DNA of 64,000 nt from Dryas octopetala (Eukaryota; Streptophyta; Magnoliopsida; Rosales; Rosaceae), in NCBI GenBank assembly GCA_963921425.1, contig OY992835.1, positions 2,232,001 through 2,296,000 of the forward strand, given 5' to 3'. Position numbers and translations under genes: made by a program. Shown here one piece after another: positions 23,101 through 34,675 of the stretch (the first letter of the stretch is position 1; every line of letters begins with the position of its first letter). Under the pieces are notes generated by a model, which worked only from the letters and a program-made list of their open reading frames with translations, ran no database searches and had not been told where the DNA came from.

Positions 23101-26100
23101 CTATCAGAAGATGAGTATGTGTTCTCAACACAAATGAAAGGTGCAGAGAATTTAGACAATAAGTGAGAGAGCTGAAGAGCAGTGACTTTAGTCATTTTGA
23201 TCTTGTGTGTTGTGGATTGCTGGGAAAGGAGGTTGACAAAGCTAACTGATGCTAAAATTTGGTCTATAGCCACAAGAAAAAAGTTGAAAGTAAAGCATAG
23301 AGAAGGCTAAGGAATGCTAGGTCTTTGATGAAATGAGGTTTTTGAGGTGAAGTTCTTGGTCCATAGAATCATACAGTCAGAGATGAGGCAATGATTGAAG
23401 CAAATTTGTTATCAGGGAGCTTACAAGTGGATGGGCATGAGAATGATTTTGAAGTGGTCTTTGCGCATGGTAGTGAGCACAAGACAGAGGATGCAGTGAG
23501 TTCAGAAGACTATGTAGCGAAATATGTTTTTGACGTGGGTAAATTTGTTATCAACACATCAGGGTATCTCTGTTAGGAGCATGAATCATGTATATGTTTT
23601 CGCTGGCCACATTCAGAGAATTAAAATTTGAAATTCTGTTGCAAGCTGAATATGTCTTTTGAATATGGTTGTGCAGGGGAAGTGATGGGGTTTGTGGGTC
23701 TGTCATAGAAGAAAGGGAATTTGGGGTTTAACATATCTTTGCTCCTTCTGTATCAGTCTGGTAACCCAGAGATTGTAGCCAAAGGAGCTGATATAACTAT
23801 CTTTTTCTTTTTCCATGAGAAACAAAGCTTCATAATGAAAATTAAAAGGTAACAGACGACGAGGTGTCCAATTCAAGTTTTCCATCCTAAAAACAACTAC
23901 AAGCCACTCAGCCCTACAGGAAAATTACAACTAAACAAAAAAAACATCAAACAAAAAAGAAACTCTAAGACATAGCGGCTCTCCAATCTGAGTGTATAGC
24001 AGAAAAAGAGCTACCCCTAAATTCTTAAGATACCAATGGCCATAAAGAAGCCCAGAACCAAACTCTTTCCCATAAATGATCCACCTCTTCTGCCTTCACA
24101 TCAACAGAAACCCTTCTATACTCTCCACCCAAAACCACCCAAAAAATGGCCACCATTGCACATCTCCCAAATTTTACACCTCTCTTCTTCCGTCCAAAGA
24201 ACTTAAACCTTTCACACAGCAATGCATTGCACAGAGCTGGGTTATCCCAACTCAAACTAGCCTCCCTGAAAAGTCTTGACCATAGAGATGCAGGCATTGG
24301 GCAATGAAGCAGCAGATAAGCAAAGAGAACGTTGTCTCCTCTAAACCATATCACATGTATTCACCATCCATGACCATGAGTAACTATCCAAGCTAACACA
24401 TATACCTTAGGAGGTACTTCATCCTTTCATATTACATGAGAGGTAATGAAAGAAGAAAGAGAAGGGTAGTCCATTAGATGCCTTGAATAGGATTTACAAG
24501 AGAAAACCATAGATGACTCCACGTTACTTTCATGTGAACTTATTCCAGCTAAAAGGCGCCTAGTTTATTTATTTCCAGACTTCACAAAGCACAAATGTCT
24601 CCTAATTGAGAAATCTAACACTTTACCTTCCAACTGCCAATCCCATTAATGCATCTCCTTAGCTTTATCTACCAATTTACTTATTACATCCACAATTATG
24701 TGAATAAGAAAGGTGAACCCATTGCCTTCATGCACCCCCAAAACATTTCCTCCCCAAAGTGAACTTGAGAAAATCCCACTCCACACAGCTGTACACCTTC
24801 TCCAAAACTATCTTGCAAACCAGCTGCTCCCTCTTCTTTTCTCGTTTGTCTTGTTGAAAGGATACACATGGTATTTATCATCTTAAAAAAGATAACACTA
24901 GGACAAGAAGTCCATATCAGAGTACACCACTAATCTATAGACAAACAGAAACCAGCATTGGACAAAGCAACAATGAAAGCTCATCCTACAGTTGCTATCC
25001 AATCTAGCATTACCAAGAAAATACAAGGAGATAAATATTTAAATTCAATTGACAGTGAAGCCCAAACCTTACAATCCCCAAAATTTCGTCCACCCCCACC
25101 CCCCACCCACTATAATCTTCGAAAAACCTCCCTTTCCTCTCCATCCAAATTACCCAGAACGCACCGAGTATACTACAACCCCACAGGACTTCTTTTTCTT
25201 CTTTTTTTCCCCTCCACCAAAAAATTGTGTTTTTCACTTAGCAAGGAAAATCACCCAGCAGCAATCACTCAACTCAACCCAGCGTCCCTAAACAACTTAT
25301 GCCATAATCTTAAAGCTACTGAACAGTTCACAAAAACATGATTAGCACTTTCCCCTGCATCTTGCACATGATGCATTGTTGAGGAGAGTAACAACTTGGT
25401 CTCCTTCTCTGAATCAAGTCGCAAGTATTCACCCTCTCATGTGCTTCGAGCCAACCCAATGACCTTACAAGGTACTCTGGCTTCCAAACCTCTTCTTTCT
25501 CTAGTAAATTTTTTTTTTTTTCCATAATTTGATAAATAATCAGTCTGAACAATTTTGTGAGCCATATAAAATGATCTCGAAAACTGGTGTACCCACCAGA
25601 GTGCAGCTTTTTACTTGGTGTGTGGCTCATGGGAAAATATATACTTGTGAAAAATCCGAAGAATAAGACTTTATGCTTGTTTGTTTTTTATTTTGTCTGA
25701 AGACTTTATGCTTGTTTATCTCCACATTACAGTGCTTTGTGTCAACAGGGGGAGAATGTTGATCATAATCTTTTGCATTGCTAATTCATAACGCAAATAT
25801 TGGCTCATTGTTGAGAGTGTTTGGAGTGGTGTGGGTTTGTCCTTGAATTGTTATTTCTTGCTGCTAGAGAATTACTGAGATATGGAAGCCAAAAGAAAGG
25901 CAATTATTGGATTTTTTAAAAATTCATGAGGGATTTTGTTTAGGAGGGGAGTGTGGAGGGCAAAAGGGAATAAAGGATCACTTGATTTGTTGGGATCTTT
26001 TGTTAAACCCAAAGGAAAAATAAGGATTTACTTGAGAATTTAGTAAAGAGAAACAGGGCTTTACTTGGTAAGTGGCTGTGGAGGCTCTCTTCAGAAAGAT

Positions 26101-29100
26101 TCCTTGTGAGCATCAGTCATTCAGAGTAACTATGGAGTCATGTTAATGGGTGGAATTCTCGGGTTTTTGAGAGACACACTTTCCGAAGTCCTTCAGGGTT
26201 ATTCTAGCTTCTCTCATATGGTGAAATTTGTTGCGGGTAATGCAAATAAAGTCAAATTTTAGGAAGATTTTGGGCTGTCTTTCCAATCCTTATTTCCTCA
26301 TTTATATCGGAATTCTTTGAACTGCAATGCTGTGATCTCTTCTTCAGCATCTTGTTCTTCGATTGGTATCATCTCTGGGGGATTTACACTTTCAGAGATT
26401 TTGAGTGAGTTCAGAATTTCCTTTGTGTCTAAACAGTGCCTCTTTCCATCTGAATCATGTAGACAAAAAGGTCATGGTCTGTTCACTCTAGTAACTTTTC
26501 TTCCAACTCTTTTTTTTTTTTTTTTTTTTTTTCTCATTTGGTCAACAATCATTCAGGTCCTCCCTTTTGAGCCATTTAAGTTGATTTGGAAGGCCAGTAT
26601 TCCGACAAAGGTGCAAATTTTTACATGACTGGTGGTACAGGGAAAATAAATACTTGTGACATGCTCCAAAGAAGAATGCCCTATGCTTGCTAATCACCAC
26701 AAAGAAGAATGTTTGGATGGAACATAATACGAGGCTCTTTGAGGATAAGGGCAAGGATGTAGAGTTACTGTGGGATAACCGATAGGATTAAATTTTATCT
26801 TCTCTGGATTGGGGGGGGGGGGGGGGGGGGGACTGATGTTTTGAGTGTTTTATGTGATTTTGCTTCAGTTTGTTGTATTAGTTGCTGATGAATTTCTTGT
26901 TCTTCTTACATTGCATTTTCTGATTGTTTTATTAATGAAATTTGGGTTTCTTACTAAAAACAAAAACAAAAAGACGATTCTCTTTGGCAGTGTGCATTAT
27001 TGGATTTCATGTGGAACAACAAAACGCTAAAAATAGAAGTTCAATTACAAACCTGTGGTCCCCCATAGCTATACCAAGAGCAATGTAAGAGCAAAAAAAG
27101 GCTGAAAATAGAAGCTTAATACAAACCTGTGGTCCCCATAGCTATACCAAGAGCCCTTCTTCACTACTACATCCATCATTTCAGCACAATCCAAAATGCA
27201 ACCCTTAAAGAAAGAGAAGAGTCAAAAACAGAGTTGGTTTCAATTGAGGAGGAGAAGGAGGGGCGCGGGGTACAATCAGGTAAGTTGTGATACTGACCAG
27301 TTTACTTATTCCCTCTCCAAAAACAATTTCAAATTCAGCTTGTTTGTATGGCCTCGAAACCTACAACAACTACTTAGGATAAGGATCTTTCTACAAATGA
27401 GCAACATTAATTAGAAACGTAACAAAGTAGCGGACTAAACAATTAAAATGATAGAGATGATTATGTGCAATCATGAATATTTACTAAAATTATTACAAAA
27501 CCTGTGAATCAGGAAATTGCAGTTGACAAAAGTCTTCCAACAAAAATAAGCAAATATCACAACAAAATCATTTAGCCTAAAAAAAAGAAGGATCGAAGCA
27601 GTTTTCATAATATCTGAAAAGTAAAAAAGAATTCAACTCCTTTTGACAGAAATCTCTGACTTCAGCAAGATATTCTAGTGCAATCTAGTGATTGCAATGA
27701 CATACGTAGCGAGGTGAATATAACAATTTGTTGACTGCTACATCATGGATTTTCATGGTCACAGGCCGCACTGGACAAGGGAATTTGAGAAATTAAACAC
27801 ATAATTAAGAATGGCATAACAACTTGTCGTATTGTATACCAGTCATGAAATTTGTAGTGAGATTGTAATTACTATTTAAGTAATCATAAAGGTTAAATAA
27901 AAGAAAAGTTCTTTCTGTGCATGGTATACATGCTTGAAGATGCAGCAATTATTTTGATGTATTCAAAATTACCTTACTCTTTTGCACTCTTACACGAACC
28001 CGAAGCGCAACTTCTTCATCTCCTTTTGCCTAATCAGTATAGAAGTATGTTCTATGAGCAAACAATATAGATCAAACTTTATTAGATGACGTACATAGAT
28101 AAATATATTTATGTACCAGCTAATACGCAATGAGACAAAGTGTCAATTGTGCTTACAGACTTTATCTTCCCAGTAGAACGTATTTCAAGCCGAACTGAGG
28201 CAAAGAACTTTAATGCAATTCCTCCAGATGTCACTTCTGGATTCCCATAATATACACCAATCTTGCAAAATAAATGAATGATGTTATTAGTTTCTGGAAG
28301 TGAAATAATTGTGATTAGGGGTAAAAAAATATATATAAAGAAAACTGGAGGAACAATTGCAATCATTGGTATCTGAATAATTATTGACTCAAATTCAGCA
28401 GCTCAGACCAAGGCACTCAATCTCAATTATTGAACTGGACCCAAGTATGTGCCATAGTATCTGGAAACTTTAAGGTTCAATTCAGCTGTGATGACATCCA
28501 GTGCAGAAAGAAAAAATATGAATGAGTTACCTTATATCTTATTTGATTCAAAAATATTAGAGTACATCCAGCTTTAGATGCATTTCCTGACATTTTGCGT
28601 AAAGCTTGGCTCATAAGACGTGCTTGCAAACCCATTTGCTGCATTCCAATCTCACCCTACATATATATTAAGATCAGAAAGTCAGATATGAGCAATTGCA
28701 TACCTGAAATTCAAAAATACTTAAAATAAAAAGGTTACCTCAATCTCTGCTCGTGGAGTGAGAGCCGAGACAGAATCAACACATATAAGATCGATGGCAC
28801 CAGATCTACACATGCGATCTGCAACTGTGATGACAGAAAATCAATCAAGAAATATATCAAGCATATACAGAATGTATTTCACAAGCATCATGCTGAATAC
28901 ATCCAGAATAATTGCATTAGTTCCCACAAAACATGCAGACAAGAAAATATATAATACTCTCAAGTGCCATTTCGCCATGATCAGGCTGGCAGACAATCAG
29001 ATTTTCTACATCTACTCCCAATGCTTTTGAATATGCTGGATCAAAAGCATGTTCTGCATCAACAAGCATAGCATTGCCTCCGAGCTTCTGCACATTATCA

Positions 29101-31689
29101 TTGAAAAGCTAAATGTTGATTCCGATACAGATTTAACAATTTTGAAGAAGCAACTCCTCAGTAATCTGAAACTAAAGATTCCAAATGACAGTTCAGACAA
29201 CTACAGTACCTGCACCTCTGCAATTGCATGGAGTGCTAGAGTGGTCTTTCCACTACTTTCTGGTCCAAATATCTGGAAATAAATACAGCAGATAAATCAG
29301 CCTTTTGTGCAGAAACTCTAAATAAGTGAAGTGCTCAACTACTTCTTTGGGAGGACATGGAGTCCATTAAAGATACACAACTCCAGTCAGTATAAAATAT
29401 GAAGTCATAAAGAGAAATTTCCACTGGACTATAAAGCTTAAGTAGAATATTAAAGTCATCCATTGCATATCCTGCCAAACTATTGAGCACATACTACTTA
29501 AGAAATATGGACCCGTCCGTTGGTGCTTCAGTAGTAAAAATAAACTACAAAAGTCATTTTATGAGTTAAACGGAACAGATTAAAAAAGCCTTATTACTTG
29601 GGTTGGAATTAAGGGAAATTGTTATTAGGGATTAATCACAAAAACTATTGGTTGATTTTGGGGTTGACATAACGGGAGTTGCAAAAACTTTTAATATTTA
29701 GAAAGAGCCGTTTCATTGCTATGTTAAGTAAATATCAATAGAACCAGTAAACAAAAAAGAACTTTGTCAATAAAACCATCACAAACTTCAAGCTGCAAAT
29801 CTTAATTCAATAAGCAATAATCCAAAAAGAAAGAATCACGACTGTTTTGCAAATAGAAAACTCGTATAAAATAAAAAAATTCTGACCCTTAGATATCCCA
29901 AATGCTAGCATCTCACTAAAATAATATATGAAAGGAATTTGATGAATATTCACACACTTTCTTGTTTCTTCTTGATGTTTTTGGGATACTAAAAAGATTT
30001 TCTTGGTGTACCATATCTAAAAGAACAAATATTTATTTTGATACATCTTATTTTTACAAAGATTTATCTTGATGCGTCTTCTTCTATTTAAAATCTTTCA
30101 ATAGTTTTTTTTTTTTTTTTCTTTTTATTCAGGGGAAGAGGAGGGCAAGAGTCAAACTCTTGCTGTGAGTGTTCAGATAAGTGCTCTACCACTAGAGAAA
30201 CCCCTGACAATTTCTTTTGTTAACGAACCATGTCACCTGGAATATATCTTTTACACAGTCAGCCAACACATATCATCACGAACACTATAGCGCTTAGGAC
30301 AATAGACATAATTGAGACAGATTTTCACCAATGTTATACTTGATTATTAGTTCATTTTTTAAGTTCCTACTAACACAACATGATTTAAAACTTGTGTGAA
30401 TAATTGTAATCTGTGAGCTAGTCTACTTCTCTTGAGCAGCATTATAGTCCTAATATCATAAATATGGGATCTACTAGTAATTCATTCTGCCATTCGTCAA
30501 TGCAGTAATTCTTTCCTGAGTCCAAATTTTTCTTCTCTTCCGCATTTGGTTTCTTCTTTTGTTCTTCTGGATCCTTCCACAGGATTCCGACTTTTCAGGT
30601 TTCCTTGCAGACATAACATACCTTATTTGATTATATATCTGTGGATCAAGTAACTGCGGTAGGATACCACTTCGACAGGAATATTTACCGGATATCCAAA
30701 CAAATTATCAAATAAGCATCTTGCGCACCACTTAACGAATCAATTTTTCCAATGAAACAATGCATCTTTCATCATGAGAAGTGCAAAGAATATAATCAAA
30801 AGGAAGCAACAATTGGCCTTCGGGCCCAATAGAACCTCTCTGTATTCAGAACAAGGGTGAAGGTGGAAAGTGAGTTCCGGGGTTCAATCCCCAAAGGATG
30901 CAGGTGTAATTTAGCTAGCAAAAACATAAAAAAAACTAAAAAAAATAAAAATAAAAGAAGCATGAAAACATACAATGAGAACATACCTCTACAATTCTCC
31001 CTTTTGGGAGGCCGCCACCTAAGGCAAGGTCTAATGTCAAGCAGCCACTGGGAAAAGTTTCACTGCAATAAAGAAAGTTTTAAGTAGTCTACCTTCTAAC
31101 CTAAATCATACAAGCAGGGGTGGTCCAAATGGGTTACATAAAAAGTGATATGCCAAGGAGATAAAGGGCATACACCAAAGCTCCACCAGCACTGCCTAAT
31201 CTTGTAACACTTCCCTTTCCAAATGAACTATTTATATCATTCATTGCTGCTTCCAGTGCTTTTTGCTGGAAGAAAAAGAAGGATATCAGAATTAGTCTAC
31301 TTCTAACCGAGCTTGTCATAAAACAACTGTGCAAGTGGTCAATAGCTTGTGTGTGTTTGTGAGTATTACTTATGCGTTTTCAAATGCATTTTTCTGTTTA
31401 TGGGAAACAAAAATAAAGGAAAAGGCGCAAAGGGGAGGCGGTTGTGAAAGCATACGCGGTCGAGGAAGCGGGGGTCGGAGTCAGCGGAGAGAGCGCCATT
31501 GACTTTGCCTTGGAGCTCACAACGAACCCTTTTAGTTGGCTTCAGCGCCGTTACTCGTACGTTGAGGCGCTGTGGGAGAGAAGACTGGAATAACAGAGGA
31601 GACGGTAAGCACTGTGAGTGTGAGTGTGAGTGAGAGGGCGTCGACAAGCATCTCATACTTCCGCTGTTACTTCTGAACACTAAACCCAT
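20136..31689 (-). CDS. RECA1: Chloroplast RecA homologue, 13 exons
   Basis: DNA recombinase that pairs and exchanges homologous strands in plastid DNA repair. The exons, high to low coordinate, are 31456-31689, 31174-31265, 30987-31062, 29210-29272, 28958-29087, 28739-28824, 28531-28656, 28157-28261, 27973-28029, 27298-27360, 27127-27203, 21483-21555 and 20136-20243. All have GT-AG edges and sum to 1290 nt, 429 residues plus TGA. Residues 1-60 are Ser/His-rich and acid-poor, as in a transit peptide. The mature start [15 protein letters not shown] matches plastid RECA1. Walker [10 protein letters not shown] is at about 137-145 and Walker B LICVDS at 211-216. The DNA-binding loop regions read [15 protein letters not shown] and NPEVTSGG. 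The acidic tail ends [10 protein letters not shown] chose ATG 31689; 31656 and 31791 are also in frame. Close to the usual ~440 residues. Confidence 0.95.
20244..21482 (-). other. RECA1 intron 12 with Copia remnant
   Basis: The 1.24-kb intron between the last two exons contains a (TA)n run at 20344-20362 and a deleted Copia retrotransposon (20822-21204) in opposite orientation to the gene. Confidence 0.85.
20822..21204 (+). mobile_element. Deleted Copia retrotransposon: gag start plus 3' LTR
   Basis: At 20824-20935 the translation includes [20 protein letters not shown], the Copia gag N-terminal pattern (hydrophobic-NG-x-NY-x-x-W). Almost at once a purine tract (CTGGAGGGAGAG, 20989-21000) is followed by TGTCAATG at 21001, likely the LTR start. 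The LTR would end near 21204 after TGAAATACAATGATCTTCTC. Everything from mid-gag to the end of pol is missing, so it is an internal-deletion derivative. Confidence 0.6.
21836..22240 (-). mobile_element. LINE (L1-like) 3' end, truncated
   Basis: The T-run at 21839-21852 is the poly-A tail on the minus strand. Further along the minus strand the translation contains [20 protein letters not shown], the C-terminal zinc-binding-region pattern of plant LINE reverse transcriptases. The 5' portion is missing, as in most LINE insertions. Confidence 0.7.
23803..24356 (-). mobile_element. LINE (L1-like) zf-RVT fragment
   Basis: The minus strand from 24354 encodes [20 protein letters not shown] then [17 protein letters not shown] and [12 protein letters not shown]. 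This order (His-Cys pair, then the W-rich tail) is that of the LINE reverse-transcriptase C-terminal zinc-binding domain. A poly-A remnant is seen as pyrimidine-rich text near 23796-23815. Confidence 0.75.
25010..25635 (-). mobile_element. LINE (L1-like) zf-RVT fragment, frameshifted
   Basis: The minus strand gives [20 protein letters not shown] with CIMCKMQG, and in another frame [22 protein letters not shown]. Both belong to the same reverse-transcriptase zinc-binding tail, so at least one frameshift separates them. Limits are approximate. Confidence 0.7.
26140..26985 (+). mobile_element. LINE (L1-like) 3' fragment, opposite orientation
   Basis: Plus-strand pieces include [30 protein letters not shown] and [18 protein letters not shown], successive motifs of the LINE ORF2 C-terminal region. 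The 3' end carries an A-rich tail (AAAAACAAAAACAAAAAG) ending near 26975. A T-run (26508-26531) and a G-run (26812-26831) interrupt it. Confidence 0.7.
27028..27160 (-). repeat. Partial tandem duplication of RECA1 exon 11 3' end
   Basis: The block AAATAGAAG..AAT.ACAAACCTGTGGTCC then CATAGCTATACCAAGAGC appears twice, near 27031-27087 and 27108-27155. The copy at 27127 onward is continuous with the real exon 11 (start 27203). The other, inside the intron, lacks the upstream half of the exon and has one extra C, so it is an orphan donor-containing copy. Confidence 0.85.
30105..30205 (-). mobile_element. tRNA-derived SINE (minus)
   Basis: On the minus strand it begins GGGGTTTCTCTAGTGGTAGA, which contains an A-box-like TAGTGGTAGAGC. 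A B-box-like GAGTTTGACTC follows about 35 bp later, then a poly-A tail seen as the T-run 30105-30120. It is too short and too poor in cloverleaf pairing to be a tRNA gene. Confidence 0.65.
30812..30959 (+). mobile_element. tRNA-derived SINE (plus)
   Basis: It contains GGGGTTCAATCCCC, a good pol III B box, downstream of TTGGCCTTCGGGCCCAATAG, and ends in an A-rich tail (30926-30959). Read on the minus strand it makes a spurious HPLGIEPR peptide often seen with SINEs. The A box is weak. Confidence 0.6.
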
Positions 31690-31883
31690 CACTAAAACTC
31701 TAACAAAATGGAATTTACAGATGCAGCACCCAAAAAGTGCGATATATGAAGAGATTAGAATGGTTCTGCTCCAATGCGACCACGGGAACACCTAGGGACC
31801 CTTTTGCCTTTATTTTCCTATAAAAAAGAGAGAAAGAAAAAAAAATTAAGAGTTTAGGACCCATTTTCAATAGGACACTACTT

Positions 31884-32290
31884 GGGTCACTCCTTGGGGG
31901 TATTCCAAGATCACCTCTCCCCCCAAAATAATAATTTCAATAATACCGGCACATGATCGGAACCGTTCACTTTTTAGATCACTTATTATAGATCATCTCT
32001 GCAAAAAATCAACTCAATCGGAAATTGTTTGATTATATAACTGTTGTTGATTAAATAGAAAAAATCAACGGTTTGGTCAAAAAATCACTCTTTAATTGAA
32101 AATCATCAATTTTTTCTACTTAATTGACAACAGTTATATAACCAAACGATTTCCGATTGATTTGATTTTTTGCAGAGATGATCTATAATAGGTGATTTAA
32201 AAAGTGAACGGTTCCGATCATGTGCCGACATTACCGAAATTGTTATTTTGGGGGGAGGGGTGACCTTGGGGTACCCCCAAGGGGTGACCC
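31884..32290. mobile_element. Foldback MITE upstream of RECA1
   Basis: The ends GGGTCACTCCTTGGGGGTA and TACCCCCAAGGGGTGACCC are inverted. The match runs inward almost to the centre (CACATGATCGGAACCGTTCAC against GTGAACGGTTCCGATCATGTG), making a near-perfect ~400-bp palindrome. It lies about 195 bp upstream of the RECA1 start codon. No obvious target duplication. Confidence 0.92.
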
Positions 32291-34292
32291 AAATATTTTC
32301 CTTTCCCATAATCTTTTAAATAATCAGTAAGGCCGAATAATTTTTGAGTTGGTTTTCACTTTTCAGATTAGATCACAAACTTTCGGCCTTTTGGACCCTT
32401 TTTATTTGACAACTTTATCCTTTAACCCTCGTGTGATAAGTATTAGGTTAAAATATATATTGTTTTGATGAAATTGCCCTTTACCCTTTTAAACTGGGTC
32501 ATTGGGTTGTTTCTTTTGTGATTTTTTGATTTCGTTTTTGATCGTCTACTTAGAACTCTCTCTCATGCAAAAATTCTTTGCACTTTTTTGGATATTTGGA
32601 GCAATTTTGTGGAGATTTTGATGTGAGTTTGTTGAGTTCGTTTGGTTGTAAGGGTATGTGATCTCTTTCTTTGCTTTTCTTTCTAATTTTTTTCATTTTA
32701 TAGTTGTACGATTTGTGAATAGATGTTGTGTCGATGTTGTTATGGTCAAAAGTGCTTCGCTCATGGATTGGGTTACAATTTGATCCATATCATTGATTTA
32801 ACTGTGCAAAAGGGGCATGCCACCAAGTATAACTTATACTTGGAACGATTTGCGAAATAATTAAGAGGGTAGAAATATGATAAACTCAATAAAAGTATAA
32901 GGGATCAAACAATTGTGATTGGTTCTTTTTACTGCTTGGGCATTACAGGACTTTAAGTGTCAAAAGCTCTTGCCTAAATTAAGACGTGTTCGTATTGTTC
33001 CTTGATAAGTGACTGAATAAAACAAGTAAATGGACTAAAAATTATGAATATTAACTTATCTCAAGATCCAAATCTAGTAACAATACCCATTGGAATCACA
33101 AATCACAGATAAGGATAGTAAAATTCAAAGGAAAGAAAGGACATAAATTGACAATAAATTCTCAATGATTGAGAAACTAAATGCTTTATTGATTAATTCT
33201 TGACAAGGAAATATATTAAATTCAAGAAATAAATGCAAGGGAAAGAGTAATAAATAAAGCTCTTAAATGTGCGAGAACAAACAGAATTACAATAAAAGAA
33301 AGGAAAAATCAAGGCATTAAACGAAAAAAAAAAAGGCAGACAAAGTAAATGATTAAATCATTTTGCAGAGAATTTCAGAGAATAAATAAGCTTGGGTTTC
33401 TTGTGTGTTTTGTTGGAGAGCCGTCACTTTGACAGTAGCTTTAATATTTATACTCAGATTAGGGCCCTGAAACCCTAGGCAGCTTTCTTTGGATAATCCC
33501 CACGTGTAGGGCTTTGAACACGGCTGGGATCTTATACTTATCCCTTTGTGACAGCTGCTGACCAACTTCTAACAGCCTTTTAAGCCCACGTTTCACTACA
33601 CTAATGGTCCCAACCCATGAATTTCTCGGCTTGGTGTAGCCGAGAATACACTATTTCGTCAAGGCATTCTTTTCGCAAAGGTCATCTCAAGTGGAACTTG
33701 AAATTGGGCTTCGGACTTGGGCTCATAATCCTTGGGCCTAACTTAAATCTTCTAAAATCCATGGTACAAACAGATGTTGAGGTTTATTATAGGGTTTGAT
33801 TTTTCATGATTGAAATAGATTTTACATCTAATTTAGTGTTTTCCTTTGACTATTCAGGTTTTGTGATCTTCATCTTGAGTTTCATCTAAAAATTGTGTTC
33901 ATATTCTTCGATTTTGAATTTGTTTGGATTTATGTTCCTTATGAATTTGTGTTGTTAGTTTTCATAGGGTTTGATCTGTGATTTTTTTTTTCTCTTTGAG
34001 TAATTTATGTATTTCTGTTTCAAGTTTTGTATATTGTTTAACTTTGGAGTTTAGGCTTGGCTTTTTGCTTTTGCTGTTTTTTTTTTTTTTTTTTTTTTTG
34101 TATATGATTTACTTACTTCTTCTCATTATGTACGTGAATGTTCTGTTGTTGTGGTTTATGCATAGAGTTTTAATTATTTTGTAATTCTGGAACTTGGTCA
34201 CATCTTCTATTAATGATTTTAGGCATTAATATAAGTGTCATTTTAGCAACCGATTCTTGCCTTATGAGTTCAATCACAGCTTTTGTTAATGA

Positions 34293-34325
<33 letters not shown>

Positions 34326-34675
34326 GGTGAAGGGGAACTTCATAATATATAGGACATTGTTGCTATGGTTTAGTGCGCTTTTTATGGTTAAGTTGTCTAT
34401 GAATTCATTGTTTACTGAGGTTTAAATTGAAGTTATGATATTTTAAGTAGAGATATGAACTTGTTGGGTGTTCTTGTTGAGCTTCAATTTTAGCGTTTTC
34501 TATCCTTTTTTTTTACTTGGCCTGCATGCATTATACATATACCCTTTTAAAAGAACGTGTCTTTTAGTCCTTACCTTTTAGTAATTTATTACATAATGTA
34601 AATATTTAGTTCACTTTTGAGTAATTTTAGTTTTTCATTTTTTTTCTTAGATTTTATTTGATTTTGGGTTTTAAT
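32291..34675. other. Non-coding AT-rich stretch, nothing recognised
   Basis: Poly-T runs at 34079-34099 and 34297-34323 and short chance frames only. Some text (32560-32700, 33760-34000) is T-rich like plant leaders or introns, but no exon pair could be supported. An unrecognised non-coding repeat is possible. Confidence 0.5.

Larger units (their letters stand above)
21556..27126 (-). other. RECA1 intron 11, expanded to 5.6 kb by LINE fragments
   Basis: Homologous plant introns are typically short. This one carries at least four LINE 3' segments (21836-22240, 23803-24356, 25010-25635 on minus; 26140-26985 on plus), poly-A/T and G runs, and a partial duplication of exon 11 at its upstream end. 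Stretches 22241-23800 and 24357-25009 hold no recognised feature. Confidence 0.85.
29273..30986 (-). other. RECA1 intron 3 with two SINE insertions
   Basis: 1.7-kb intron holding a minus-strand SINE (30105-30205) and a plus-strand SINE (30812-30959). The remaining sequence is AT-rich with no other recognised feature. Confidence 0.8.

Noticed and set aside
26812..26831. G-quadruplex or functional G-tract
   Set aside because: A single homopolymer G run inside a LINE fragment; length is unreliable in assemblies and there is no loop pattern.
30105..30205. Possible tRNA gene on the minus strand
   Set aside because: A- and B-box-like motifs are present but the cloverleaf arms do not pair and a poly-A tail follows, so a SINE is the better reading.
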